From positions 79,156 through 143,155 of the forward strand of contig DOAQ01000007.1 of NCBI GenBank assembly GCA_003506435.1: a stretch of 64,000 nt of DNA, read 5' to 3'. This DNA comes from Prolixibacteraceae bacterium. GTDB lineage: Bacteria > Bacteroidota > Bacteroidia > Bacteroidales > Prolixibacteraceae. The translations under genes and the position numbers were made by a program. Below the pieces are notes generated by a model. That model ran no database searches. It was not told the DNA's origin and saw only the letters and a program-made list of their open reading frames with translations. Below, in pieces: positions 32,466 to 41,335 of this stretch (position 1 is its first letter; the number at the start of each line of letters is the position of its first letter).

Positions 32466-33896
32466 GTGAAGAAATTTTATTACATACTTCTTGTTGTACT
32501 CACTGTTGTTTATTTCAGTTCGTGCGAAGATGAAAAATACCTTTCATCCCCAAACGCACAACTAAAATTCTCTACCGATACGGTTATGTTCGACACGGTT
32601 TTCACAAGCATTGGTTCCACAACCGAACACCTGAAAGTTTATAACCCGTACGATCAAAAAGTTTTAATTTCGAGCGTGCGCCTTTCCGGAGGCGATAATT
32701 CCAATTTCAGGCTGAACATCAACGGCGTAATGGCCAATGAAATTCTCGATCTTGAAATTGATGCGCATGACAGCATCTATATTTTTGTTGAAGTAACCGT
32801 TGATCCAAACGGTCAGAACTTGCCGATGGTGGTAAAAGATTCGATTGAATTCGTTACCAACATGAATTTTCAGGATATTGACCTTCTTGCCTGGGGACAG
32901 GATTTTAAACTGGTGAAAGACGAAATTATTAAGAAATCTACCTCTTGGACCAATGAGAAACCTTATTTGGTTTACAACTATGCAGTTGTTGACAGCACTG
33001 CAACATTAACCATTGAACCCGGAACGAAAGTATATTTCCACAAAGATGCAGGCCTGTATGTATGGGGAAAACTGGTTGCCAACGGGACATTTGAAAAACC
33101 CATTGTAATGCAGGGCGACCGGCTCGAAGATGTTTACGCCGATGTGCCCGACCAATGGAACGGGCTTTTGTTATATTCCGGAAGCTATAAAAATGAGATG
33201 AATTTTGTAGAAATCAGGAATGCCAATATTGGGTTACAGGTAGGGACTATGGAGCACAGCGGTTATGCCTCTCTGAAACTTTCGAACTCAAAAATTCAGA
33301 ACATGGCTTATGCCGGCATTTTTGCCATGAAATCCGAAATCAAAGCGGACAACTGTCTGATTACAAACTGCGGATTTTATTTAACTGCGTTAATTGGCGG
33401 CAGCTACGAATTTCACCATTCAACTCTTGCAAATTACTGGGGCAAATACACAAATAAAGTACGGACTTCACCATCGCTGGTAGTTTCCAATGTTCTTATC
33501 CTTAGCGAGGACAACACATTTACGAAAGATCTGAATAAGGCAACCTTTGCGAATTGTATTATCACCGGAGATGTGAACCACGGGAACGAGCTGGAACTTG
33601 GACAATCGGGAAAGGCAAATTTTGCCTGTAAATTCGACCATTGCATTTTGCAGGTGGCTGATACATTTAAAACTTCAAACAGCTCCCGTTTCATTGATAT
33701 TCTGAAAGGAAAAGATCCCAAATTTATTGATCCGTATGAAGGATATAATTTTGAGCTGGACACGCTAAGTCCTGCAAAAGATGCAGGAAAAGTCGATTAT
33801 GCCCGGCTGTTTCCAATCGATCTGAAGTCGAACAACCGGTTGAATGACAATGGACCCGACCTCGGTGCATACGAGCGGATCGAAAAGAAAAAATAA
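32466..33896 (+). CDS. Lipoprotein with Ig-like and right-handed parallel beta-helix domains
   Basis: 476 residues starting at the GTG at 32466. A lipoprotein signal ends in VVYFSSC, acylated Cys20. Residues about 30-130 form a beta-sandwich (TDTVMFDTVFTSIGSTTEHL). From about 160, LTIEPGTKVYFHKDAGLYVW starts a parallel beta-helix with turns such as YASLKLSNSKIQNMAYAGIF and KATFANCIITGDVNHGNELE, ending in a SPAKDAGKVDYARLFPIDLK motif typical of choice-of-anchor/beta-helix surface proteins. It is a surface or periplasmic lipoprotein with carbohydrate-binding-type architecture; no catalytic residues could be assigned. It is eight bases before a nuclease-fold gene, so the two are co-transcribed. 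Confidence 0.75.
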   Translation: MKKFYYILLVVLTVVYFSSCEDEKYLSSPNAQLKFSTDTVMFDTVFTSIGSTTEHLKVYNPYDQKVLISSVRLSGGDNSNFRLNINGVMANEILDLEIDAHDSIYIFVEVTVDPNGQNLPMVVKDSIEFVTNMNFQDIDLLAWGQDFKLVKDEIIKKSTSWTNEKPYLVYNYAVVDSTATLTIEPGTKVYFHKDAGLYVWGKLVANGTFEKPIVMQGDRLEDVYADVPDQWNGLLLYSGSYKNEMNFVEIRNANIGLQVGTMEHSGYASLKLSNSKIQNMAYAGIFAMKSEIKADNCLITNCGFYLTALIGGSYEFHHSTLANYWGKYTNKVRTSPSLVVSNVLILSEDNTFTKDLNKATFANCIITGDVNHGNELELGQSGKANFACKFDHCILQVADTFKTSNSSRFIDILKGKDPKFIDPYEGYNFELDTLSPAKDAGKVDYARLFPIDLKSNNRLNDNGPDLGAYERIEKKK

Positions 33897-33904
33897 ACTT
33901 CAGG

Positions 33905-34909
33905 ATGCGATACTTCTCCATCTGCATCATATTACTTTTACTGCCATTACAATTACTTTCACAGATTCAGGCAGAAAACAACTTCTGTAAAATCATGTTC
34001 TACAATGTAGAAAACCTGTTTGACACAGAAGATAACCCTTCGGCAAATGATGATGAATTTACACAAGCAGGCGACCGTCACTGGACCAACAAAAAACTGG
34101 AGCAGAAAATCGACCGCCTGGCCAAAGTGATTGTGGCCGCCGGAGCATGGGAAAGTCCCGAACTTATCGGCCTGTGCGAAATTGAAAACCTGTTTGTGCT
34201 CGAAAAGCTGATCAATCATCCCCTCTTGAAGAAATCGGATTACCGCATCATTCACAAAGATTCGCCCGACCACCGTGGAATTGATGTTGCCCTGCTTTAC
34301 CGGAAAGGATTGTTTTTTCCTGAAAGCTATTCAGCAATACCGATTCTGGATGAAAAAGGAGACACTCTTCCAACCCGCGAAATACTTCATGTTTCCGGGA
34401 ATCTTCAGAATAAAAAAACAGTTCATTTTTTCGTCAACCATTGGCCATCGCGCTATGGTGGACTGATGGAAACCGATACCAGCCGGAAACTGGCAGCCAC
34501 ATATTTGAAAGAAGCCATCCGCGCGATGCAGAAAAAAGAGCTGGAAGCAGTTATTGTTTGTATGGGCGATTTTAACGACCAGCCCTGGGATGAAAGTCTG
34601 GCAAAGGTTCTTGGCGCTGTAAAACCCATAAATTCAGAAAATGGTGAATTGGTAAACCTTTCATGGGAATGGGAAAGTTCGCCGACCGGCACGCTGAAAC
34701 ATCAGCAGGAATGGAATATTTTCGATCAGTTTATCGTCAGTAGAAATTTATTGAAGAATTGTTCTGCCTCTATTTTTTCGAAGAGTTTTTTGCTTGAGAA
34801 AGATGCGAAATACAGTGGATACCGACCATTTCGTACATTTACCGGGTTTCGGTATAACGGAGGTTTTTCCGATCATTTGCCAATCATTCTGGAAATCGGA
34901 ATACCCTAA
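33905..34909 (+). CDS. Endonuclease/exonuclease/phosphatase (EEP) family exported protein
   Basis: 334 residues with a short signal peptide (ending near LLLPLQLLSQIQA). EEP-fold motifs occur in order: KIMFYNVENLFDTEDNP (metal Asn), PELIGLCEIENLFVLEKL (metal Glu), DHRGIDVALLYRKG, HFFVNHWPSRYGG (catalytic His), VIVCMGDFNDQPWDE (Asp-x-Asn) and GGFSDHLPIILEI (last Asp-His pair). It is a metal-dependent phosphodiesterase, probably an extracellular or periplasmic nuclease or lipid/sugar phosphatase. The gene follows the beta-helix lipoprotein by eight bases. Its stop is five bases before a palindromic element that separates it from alaS. Confidence 0.85.
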   Translation: MRYFSICIILLLLPLQLLSQIQAENNFCKIMFYNVENLFDTEDNPSANDDEFTQAGDRHWTNKKLEQKIDRLAKVIVAAGAWESPELIGLCEIENLFVLEKLINHPLLKKSDYRIIHKDSPDHRGIDVALLYRKGLFFPESYSAIPILDEKGDTLPTREILHVSGNLQNKKTVHFFVNHWPSRYGGLMETDTSRKLAATYLKEAIRAMQKKELEAVIVCMGDFNDQPWDESLAKVLGAVKPINSENGELVNLSWEWESSPTGTLKHQQEWNIFDQFIVSRNLLKNCSASIFSKSFLLEKDAKYSGYRPFRTFTGFRYNGGFSDHLPIILEIGIP

Positions 34910-34914
34910 AAAAT

Positions 34915-35050
34915 GGTATAAAAAATCTCGGATAGAGTCATTCCGAACTTGTTTCGGAATCTCATCATTCTGATCGACAGACCCTGAAATACCCCAAAAT
35001 TTCGGGGCAGGGTGACGGGTTCGAACCGGTCCAGAGATTTTTGTACTGCC
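34915..35050. repeat. Palindromic (MITE-like) element, copy B, between convergent genes
   Basis: Imperfect terminal arms (GGTATAAAAAATCTCGG at 34915-34931 and CCAGAGATTTTTGTACTGCC at 35031-35050) enclose an ATTCCGAA/TTTCGGAAT hairpin and a second one around ACCCTG/CAGGGT with an inner CCCC/GGGG stem. The core GAGTCATTCCGAACTTG and the following CTCATC and CAGACCCTGA match the element at 16574-16714. It begins five bases after the EEP gene stop and ends seven bases before the alaS stop, so it probably ends both transcripts. Confidence 0.75.
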
Positions 35051-35057
35051 TGTAAAA

Positions 35058-37676
35058 TTATTTCACAAACGATTTTGCTTTTTCAATCGCTGCCGACAGG
35101 CCTGCAAGGTTTTTGCCTCCTGCCGTTGCATAAAATGGCTGACCGCCGCCGCCGCCCTGCATTTCTTTGGCAGCTTCGCGTACAATTTGTCCGGCATTTA
35201 AACCTTTTTCACTGACCAGATTATCGGAAACCATGATCGAAAGACTTGGTTTCCCGTCAATTTCGGTTCCCAAAATCAAGAACAGGTTGTTGATCTCACC
35301 TTTCAACTGGAAAGCAAGGTCTTTAATAGCCTGTGCCGAATCGAGGTTGATTTTTTCGGCAATTACATTCACCCCGTCAACCGAAGTAATTTTATTTTTC
35401 AGTTCATCTTTGATTCCCGCAGCAGCTTTCCGCTCAAATGCTTCAATTTGTTTCTGAAGTTTTGAATTTTCTACCAGCAAATCTTCTACCGATTTTTTCA
35501 GGTTCTGGGTGTTGTTCAGAAGGACGCGAACTTCAACAAGTTCTTCCATATTTTGTTTTACAAACGCTTCGGCCTTTTCTCCGGAGATAGCTTCAATACG
35601 GCGTACTCCGGCAGAAATAGCGCTTTCCGAAGTAATTACGAAAAGCCCGATTTGCCCGGTTGCCGGAACGTGTGTTCCACCGCAAAGCTCCACCGAATCG
35701 CCAAACCTGATTACCCGGACAGTGTCTCCGTATTTTTCGCCAAACAAAGCGATGGCTCCCATCTCTTTAGCTTTGTCAAACGGAATATCACGTTTTTCGT
35801 CTTTCGAAATATTTCCACGGATCATTTCGTTTACCCGTTGCTGAATCCGATCCAGTTCTTCTTTGCTGACTTTCTGAAAATGCGAAAAGTCGAAACGCAG
35901 GTAATCGGCCTGCACCAGCGAACCTTTTTGTTCAACATGCGTTCCCAAAACCTCGCGAAGCGCATGATCAAGCAGGTGGGTTGCCGTGTGGTTATTGGCA
36001 ATCTGTTTCCGGTTCGAGCTATTCACCACGGCCAAAAATTCAGATTCAGGATTGGCCGGAAGTTCGTTTGCAATATGAATAATCAGGTTGTTTTCACGTT
36101 GTGTGTCAACAATACTAGTTTTCTTTCCGTTGACTTCGATGTAGCCGGTGTCGCCGACCTGTCCGCCCGATTCGCCGTAAAATGGCGTTTTATCGAATAC
36201 CAAATGGTAAAATTCTTTTTTCTTCTGAACCACCTTGCGATAACGGGCAATTTTTACTTTTGCCTCCAGATGGTCGTAGCCCAGAAATTCAACCGAATCA
36301 ATAACATGAAGTTCTACCCAGTCGTCGGTTTCCTGCGCTGCTGCATTGCGCGAACGGTTTTTCTGGACTTCCATCTCAACGGTAAAACCAGCCTGATCAA
36401 CCGTCATGCCTTTTTCGCGGCAGATCAGTTCCGTCAGGTCGAGCGGGAAGCCAAACGTATCGTAGAGCGTAAAGGCATCTTTCCCGTTAATTTCTGTTTT
36501 ATTTTCGTTTTTGGCTTTTGCAACAATATCATCAAGTAGGCGGATGCCGGTTTCCAATGTCCTCAGGAACGATTCTTCTTCTTCCTTCATCACTTTTTCA
36601 ATCAGCACCTGTTGGGCTACCAGTTCCGGAAACGCTTCGCCCATCTGGTTTTTCAGCACTTCAACCAGCTTGTAAATAAAGGCTTCCTTGAAACCGAGGA
36701 ACGTATATCCGTAGCGGACTGCACGTCGTAGAATCCGGCGGATTACATACCCGGCTTTGTTGTTCGACGGAAGTTGCCCGTCGGCAATGGCAAAAGTAAT
36801 GGCACGAAGATGGTCGGCAATGACCCGCATGGCAATCGATTCCTTCTCGTTTTCGCCGTATTTTTTCCCGCTCAGTTCAGCAATTTTCGCAATGGTAGTC
36901 TGGAAAACATCGGTATCGTAATTCGATTTTTTACCTTGCAGAACCATACACAAACGCTCGAAACCCATTCCTGTATCGACATGTTTGGCAGGCAATTCCT
37001 GTAAACTCCCGTCGGCTTTCCGGTTAAACTGAATGAATACCAGGTTCCAGATTTCAATTACCTGCGGATGATCTCTGTTTACCAGTTGTACACCCGGAAT
37101 TTTGGCGCGTTCAGCATCGTCGCGAATATCGACATGTATTTCGGAACAAGGACCACAAGGGCCGGTATCGCCCATTTCCCAGAAATTATCTTTTTTGTTG
37201 CCGTCGATAATGCGATCTTCCGGCAAATGTCGTTTCCAAATAGTATATGCTTCGTTGTCTTTTTGCAGTTTATCGTCGGCACTTCCTTCAAAAACAGTGG
37301 CATACATGCGGTCGGCCGGAATGCCCATTCGGGTATGGAGAAATTCCCATGCCCAATTGATGGCTTCTTCCTTAAAATAATTACCAAACGACCAGTTACC
37401 CAACATTTCGAACATGGTGTGGTGATAAGTATCATGGCCAACTTCTTCCAGATCGTTGTGTTTTCCCGAAACCCGGAGGCACTTTTGGGTATCGGCTACC
37501 CGGTTCCATTTTGCAGGTTCGTTACCTAAAAACCAATCTTTAAACTGATTCATCCCTGCATTGGTGAACATCAGGGTTGGATCATTTTTTACGACCATCG
37601 GGGCCGAATTCACAATAGTATGTTCTTTTTCAATAAAAAAATCCAAAAATGCTTTCCTGATCTCTTTCGAATTCAT
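35058..37676 (-). CDS. alaS: Alanyl-tRNA synthetase
   Basis: 872 residues from the ATG at 37674-37676 (MNSKEIRKAFLDFFIEKEHT); a GTG one codon earlier gives the longer reading. Conserved blocks are NDPTLMFTNAGMNQFKDWFL, WEMGDTGPCGPCSEIHVDIR, NHTATHLLDHALREVLG with the editing-site histidines, and GDSVELCGGTHVPATGQIG with the zinc-binding Cys-x-x-x-His. The C-Ala domain ends in EMQGGGGGQPFYATAGGKNL. It charges tRNA-Ala and clears Ser/Gly misacylations. It is divergent from the M23 gene with overlapping promoter boxes, and convergent with the EEP gene. Confidence 0.97.
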   Translation of the reverse strand: MNSKEIRKAFLDFFIEKEHTIVNSAPMVVKNDPTLMFTNAGMNQFKDWFLGNEPAKWNRVADTQKCLRVSGKHNDLEEVGHDTYHHTMFEMLGNWSFGNYFKEEAINWAWEFLHTRMGIPADRMYATVFEGSADDKLQKDNEAYTIWKRHLPEDRIIDGNKKDNFWEMGDTGPCGPCSEIHVDIRDDAERAKIPGVQLVNRDHPQVIEIWNLVFIQFNRKADGSLQELPAKHVDTGMGFERLCMVLQGKKSNYDTDVFQTTIAKIAELSGKKYGENEKESIAMRVIADHLRAITFAIADGQLPSNNKAGYVIRRILRRAVRYGYTFLGFKEAFIYKLVEVLKNQMGEAFPELVAQQVLIEKVMKEEEESFLRTLETGIRLLDDIVAKAKNENKTEINGKDAFTLYDTFGFPLDLTELICREKGMTVDQAGFTVEMEVQKNRSRNAAAQETDDWVELHVIDSVEFLGYDHLEAKVKIARYRKVVQKKKEFYHLVFDKTPFYGESGGQVGDTGYIEVNGKKTSIVDTQRENNLIIHIANELPANPESEFLAVVNSSNRKQIANNHTATHLLDHALREVLGTHVEQKGSLVQADYLRFDFSHFQKVSKEELDRIQQRVNEMIRGNISKDEKRDIPFDKAKEMGAIALFGEKYGDTVRVIRFGDSVELCGGTHVPATGQIGLFVITSESAISAGVRRIEAISGEKAEAFVKQNMEELVEVRVLLNNTQNLKKSVEDLLVENSKLQKQIEAFERKAAAGIKDELKNKITSVDGVNVIAEKINLDSAQAIKDLAFQLKGEINNLFLILGTEIDGKPSLSIMVSDNLVSEKGLNAGQIVREAAKEMQGGGGGQPFYATAGGKNLAGLSAAIEKAKSFVK

Positions 37677-37789
37677 CACTTTGTGTTATAAAAATTGTTA
37701 AAATACCGATGTCAGCCAACAAACCGTTTTTCCCTACCGATAAAATTATTAGATTTGTTTCGCGCTGATAAGCTCGTTTTTTCAGAGTG

Positions 37790-37819
37790 TTGCAAAGTTA
37801 GATTATTTACTTAAATTTG
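37790..37819 (+). promoter_or_regulatory. Promoter of the M23-MerR-nif3-zinc-ribbon operon, with a minus-strand box for alaS
   Basis: TTG (37790-37792) followed after 19 bases by TAAATTTG (37812-37819) is a very good Bacteroidota promoter, 38 bases before the M23 start. On the minus strand TAACTTTG (37793-37800) could be the -7 box of alaS, so the two promoters overlap. Confidence 0.65.
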
Positions 37820-37857
37820 ATACAAATCGAAAAATAAATTCTTAAGGAGTTTGCTTC

Positions 37858-38838
37858 ATGGCAAAAATTAAGTATAAATTTAATCCGGAATCCCTTAGTT
37901 ACGAAAGAGTTACTATAAGTATTCTCGTAAAACTGAAACGTTTGTTCACGTATTTGTTTTCGACGATTGGGTTGGCAATGCTAATAGCTTTATTGTTTTT
38001 ACAATATTACGAATCGCCTCGAATGAAAACGCTCAGCAAAGAAAACCAACGTTTACAAACGCAATACGAATTACTTTATAAAGATTTGGGAACCCTCGAA
38101 AAAGTGTTGGACGAAATACAACAACGCGACGATAACCTGTACCGGGTAATTTTTGAAGCCGATCCAATTCCTTCATCCATCCGGAAGGCAGGTTTTGGCG
38201 GAACCAATAAATATTCGCAACTCGAAAGTTTCTCTAATTCAGAACTGGTTATCAGAACCTCGAAAAAATTGGATATTCTTTCCAAACAGGCATACATCCA
38301 ATCGAAATCGTATGATGAAGTGCTAAAAATGGCTCTCGATAAAGAAAAAATGCTGGCCAGTGTGCCGGCGATCATGCCAATTGCCAATAAAGACCTGACC
38401 CGCACCGCTTCCGGGTTCGCATTTCGCATGCACCCGATTTATAAAATATGGAAATTCCACGAAGGACAGGATTTCACTGCACCAACGGGTACTGAAATTT
38501 ATGCAACCGGCGACGGGGTTGTGGAAGAGGCCAGCGGCAATAAACGTAGTCGGTCAGGATATGGACAGTGTCTGGTTATTAACCACGGATTTGGATATAA
38601 AACTTTGTATGCCCATCTTGATGGTTTTAAAGTGAAAGAAGGACAGTCCATAAAACGCGGCGATGTAATCGGATATGTCGGGAATACCGGAAGTTCAGTC
38701 GGGCCACACCTGCATTATGAAGTACACAAAGATGGCAAAACCGTTGATCCGACCTTCTTTTTCTATAAAGACCTGAGTCCTGAGGAATATGAAAAGATGA
38801 TTGCCATTTCATCGAATGTTGGACAAGCATTCGACTAA
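37858..38838 (+). CDS. M23-family metallopeptidase (murein endopeptidase), membrane-anchored
   Basis: 326 residues. One membrane helix near residues 32-52 (TYLFSTIGLAMLIALLFLQY), a coiled coil (MKTLSKENQRLQTQYELLYK), then the LytM/M23 domain. Its zinc motifs are visible: HEGQDFTAPTGTEIYATGDG (His and Asp), KTLYAHLDGF and SVGPHLHYEVHKDG (the H-x-H). It cleaves peptide cross-links of peptidoglycan in the periplasm, or regulates such cleavage. It heads an operon with a MerR regulator, Nif3-like and zinc-ribbon genes, a common Bacteroidota order. Confidence 0.92.
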   Translation: MAKIKYKFNPESLSYERVTISILVKLKRLFTYLFSTIGLAMLIALLFLQYYESPRMKTLSKENQRLQTQYELLYKDLGTLEKVLDEIQQRDDNLYRVIFEADPIPSSIRKAGFGGTNKYSQLESFSNSELVIRTSKKLDILSKQAYIQSKSYDEVLKMALDKEKMLASVPAIMPIANKDLTRTASGFAFRMHPIYKIWKFHEGQDFTAPTGTEIYATGDGVVEEASGNKRSRSGYGQCLVINHGFGYKTLYAHLDGFKVKEGQSIKRGDVIGYVGNTGSSVGPHLHYEVHKDGKTVDPTFFFYKDLSPEEYEKMIAISSNVGQAFD

Positions 38839-38852
38839 TAAAACCACGCACC

Positions 38853-39188
38853 GTGCCTTACAAAAAACCGGTCATAGAAAAAGTTTACTATTCGATTGGC
38901 GAGGTCGCAAGCATGTTTAATGTAAACAACTCCCTTATACGGTTCTGGGAAAAAGAATTTCCCAGTGTAAAACCACATAAAAACAAAAAAGGGAACCGGT
39001 TGTTTACAAAAGATGACCTGGAACAACTGAAGCTGATCTACCATTTGGTGAAAGAACGAGGATTGACGTTGGAAGGAGCCCGGAAAAAAATCAGGGAGAA
39101 CCAAACTGAAACAGTTGATAATTTTGCCATAGTTGATCGTCTCAAAAATATCAGGCAAATGCTTGTCGAAATTAAAGATGAACTTTAA
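38853..39188 (+). CDS. MerR-family transcriptional regulator
   Basis: 111 residues with a GTG start at 38853; no later in-frame ATG would keep the DNA-binding domain whole. The winged HTH is VYYSIGEVASMFNVNNSLIR and FWEKEFPSVKPHKNKKGNRL, followed by the wing FTKDDLEQLKLIYHLVKERG, and the end is a short dimerisation coil. No Cys/effector domain is present, so it is a short MerR of the kind found beside this M23 gene in Bacteroidota; its targets are unknown. Its stop overlaps the start of the next gene by one base (TAATG). Confidence 0.88.
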   Translation: MPYKKPVIEKVYYSIGEVASMFNVNNSLIRFWEKEFPSVKPHKNKKGNRLFTKDDLEQLKLIYHLVKERGLTLEGARKKIRENQTETVDNFAIVDRLKNIRQMLVEIKDEL

Positions 39189-40285
39189 TGCTGGTAAAAG
39201 AAATCGCCTCATTTATTGAAACCATTGCCCCGGTTGCTTATCAGGAATCGTATGATAATGCAGGTTTGTGCATTGGAAATCCTGATTATAAAGTAAACGG
39301 CATTTTAATTACTCTGGACGTTACGGAAGCAGTGATTGACGAAGCCATAAGATTGGGATTCAATATGATTGTTTCACACCATCCGCTTATTTTTTCAGGT
39401 TTGAAAAGGATTACCGGAAAAAGTGAAACGGAACGTTGCGTACAGAAAGCCATCAAAAATGACCTTGCAATTTATGCTGCACACACCAATCTCGACAGTG
39501 TTCACGGCGGCGTAAACTCAAAAATATGCGAAAAACTGGGACTAAAAAACTGCCGGATATTGAGCCCCGCAGAAGGCCAGTTGAAAAAACTAGTCACCTT
39601 CGTTCCGACAGCCAACCTAGATAATGTACGCAATGCACTTTTTGAAACAGGTGCCGGGCACATCGGAAATTACGATTCGTGCGGCTTCACAACCAACGGA
39701 ACCGGCAGCTTTCGAGACAATGAGGCAACCAATCCTTATATTGGCGAAAAAGGCAAACTACATTTTGAAGAAGAAACCCGTTTCGAAACCATTTTCCCTG
39801 GACATCTTCAAAACCGGATTATTTCAGTGCTTCTGAAAACACATCCATACGAAGAAGTGGCTTACGATATTTATCCGCTCGACAACCAGAATCCGCAGGT
39901 AGGAATTGGTATGGTCGGCGAACTGGAAAAGGCAGTCGATGAAACAGATTTTCTTCGTTCAATAAAAAATATTTTTAACTGTACCGTAATAAAACATACG
40001 GCTTTTCTTCATAAAAAAGTAAAAAAAGTGGCCGTGGCAGGAGGCTCAGGAAGCACTCTTTTGCGGGCTGCAATAGCTGCAAATGCAGATGTTTTTGTAT
40101 CCGGAGATTTTAAATACCACCAATTTTTTGAGGCCGAAAACAAGATCATGATTGCCGACATCGGGCATTTTGAAAGCGAACAATTTACTAAAGAACTTTT
40201 TTATGAATTACTTACAAAAAAATTCCCTAAATTTGCAGTCCGTTTATCGGAGGTAAAAACCAATCCGGTTAATTACCTGATTTGA
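39188..40285 (+). CDS. Nif3-like dinuclear metal-centre hexameric protein
   Basis: 365 residues. The Nif3/YbgI family ligands appear as NMIVSHHPLIFSGLKRITGK (HH) and YAAHTNLDSVHGGVNS (H-x-x-x-D) near the N-terminus and DVFVSGDFKYHQFFEAE then IADIGHFESEQFTKEL (H-x-x-x-E) near the C-terminus. A CutA/PII-like insert is present in the middle (KLVTFVPTANLDNVRNALFE), as in longer family members. Some members act as GTP cyclohydrolase-like or metal-dependent hydrolases; the true role is unclear. It overlaps MerR by one base and the following zinc-ribbon gene's possible TTG start by four bases. Confidence 0.92.
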   Translation: MLVKEIASFIETIAPVAYQESYDNAGLCIGNPDYKVNGILITLDVTEAVIDEAIRLGFNMIVSHHPLIFSGLKRITGKSETERCVQKAIKNDLAIYAAHTNLDSVHGGVNSKICEKLGLKNCRILSPAEGQLKKLVTFVPTANLDNVRNALFETGAGHIGNYDSCGFTTNGTGSFRDNEATNPYIGEKGKLHFEEETRFETIFPGHLQNRIISVLLKTHPYEEVAYDIYPLDNQNPQVGIGMVGELEKAVDETDFLRSIKNIFNCTVIKHTAFLHKKVKKVAVAGGSGSTLLRAAIAANADVFVSGDFKYHQFFEAENKIMIADIGHFESEQFTKELFYELLTKKFPKFAVRLSEVKTNPVNYLI

Positions 40286-40308
40286 AACTGGAAATAATTA
40301 CAGACTAT

Positions 40309-41082
40309 ATGAATACACCGTACGTAAAAGAAGATAACAAAAGCATATCAATCAGCGAAAAGCTAAAAGCTTTGTTCGAGTTGCAAAATGTCAATTCAGA
40401 AATCGACAAAATTAAGATGCTTCGCGGCGAATTGCCGTTGGAAGTTCAGGATTTGGAAGATGAGATCGCCGGTCTGAAAACCCGTCTGAGCAATTTCGAA
40501 GACGATGTAAAAACACTGGAAACATCGATTACAAACCGGAAAAATGCAATCAAAGAATCGGAATCGCTGATTGCCAAATATACCGAACAACAAAACCACG
40601 TCCGCAATAACCGCGAATACGATTCACTGAGCAAGGAAATCGAATTTCAACGACTGGAAATCGAGCTTTCCGAAAAACGCATCCGTGAGTTTACTTCAGA
40701 GCTTTTCAATAAAAAAGAAGCGATCGGCACATCTTCTTCTTATTTAAAAGAACGAGACGAAGATTTGGACCGCAAGAAAAAGGAATTGGAAGAAATCACG
40801 GCCGAAACAAAAATCGAAGAAGAAAAGATGAAAGCAAAATCTGAGAAAATTGAAGGTTTTATTGAAGCCCGTTTACTCACCGCTTTCAAACGTATTCGCA
40901 AGAACGCCCGCAACGGCCTGGCCGTAGCCACAGTTCAGCGTGATGCCTGCGGCGGTTGCTTCAACAAAATTCCGCCACAGCGGCAAATGGACATTGCTTC
41001 ACGCAAAAAAATCATAGTTTGCGAATATTGCGGCCGCATCCTGGTAGACAAGGACATCCTGGAAACCGCCGATCCTGAATAG
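40309..41082 (+). CDS. Coiled-coil protein with C4 zinc ribbon
   Basis: 257 residues from the ATG at 40309 (MNTPYVKEDNKSISISEKLK); a TTG at 40282 overlapping the Nif3 stop is an alternative. Long coiled coil from about residue 20 to 180 (such as EVQDLEDEIAGLKTRLSNFE), then a zinc ribbon CGGCFNKIPPQRQMDIASRK and IIVCEYCGRILVDKD with two CxxC pairs. Family proteins of this type often accompany Nif3 and may bind nucleic acid; function is not known. Last gene of the operon, followed by a terminator. Confidence 0.85.
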   Translation: MNTPYVKEDNKSISISEKLKALFELQNVNSEIDKIKMLRGELPLEVQDLEDEIAGLKTRLSNFEDDVKTLETSITNRKNAIKESESLIAKYTEQQNHVRNNREYDSLSKEIEFQRLEIELSEKRIREFTSELFNKKEAIGTSSSYLKERDEDLDRKKKELEEITAETKIEEEKMKAKSEKIEGFIEARLLTAFKRIRKNARNGLAVATVQRDACGGCFNKIPPQRQMDIASRKKIIVCEYCGRILVDKDILETADPE

Positions 41083-41103
41083 ATCCAGACACAACATTAT
41101 AAT

Positions 41104-41137
41104 AAAAAACCTTCAGTTGATAGCTGAAGGTTTTTTT
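41104..41137 (+). terminator. Terminator of the M23-MerR-nif3-zinc-ribbon operon
   Basis: ACCTTCAG (41109-41116) pairs with CTGAAGGT (41124-41131), extended by A/T, with a run of seven T following. Intrinsic terminator, 22 bases after the last stop. Confidence 0.9.
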
Positions 41138-41335
41138 ATGAATATGATCTGCTATATTCGATTTCCAATGTTTGATAAAACGATACTGGTACTGGATTTT
41201 GGTTATTGAAAATTGGTTATTCTATATTGAGATTTGTCTATATCGACAATTGATCTCCGGCACTTGATTCAAGCCTCCAACGCAGGTCACCAGAATTTTT
41301 CCTGCTACCCCGCAACAAAACACCGACCAACTTTT

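Noticed and set aside
35553..36539. 328-codon plus-strand frame
   Set aside because: Antisense to alaS; no domain.
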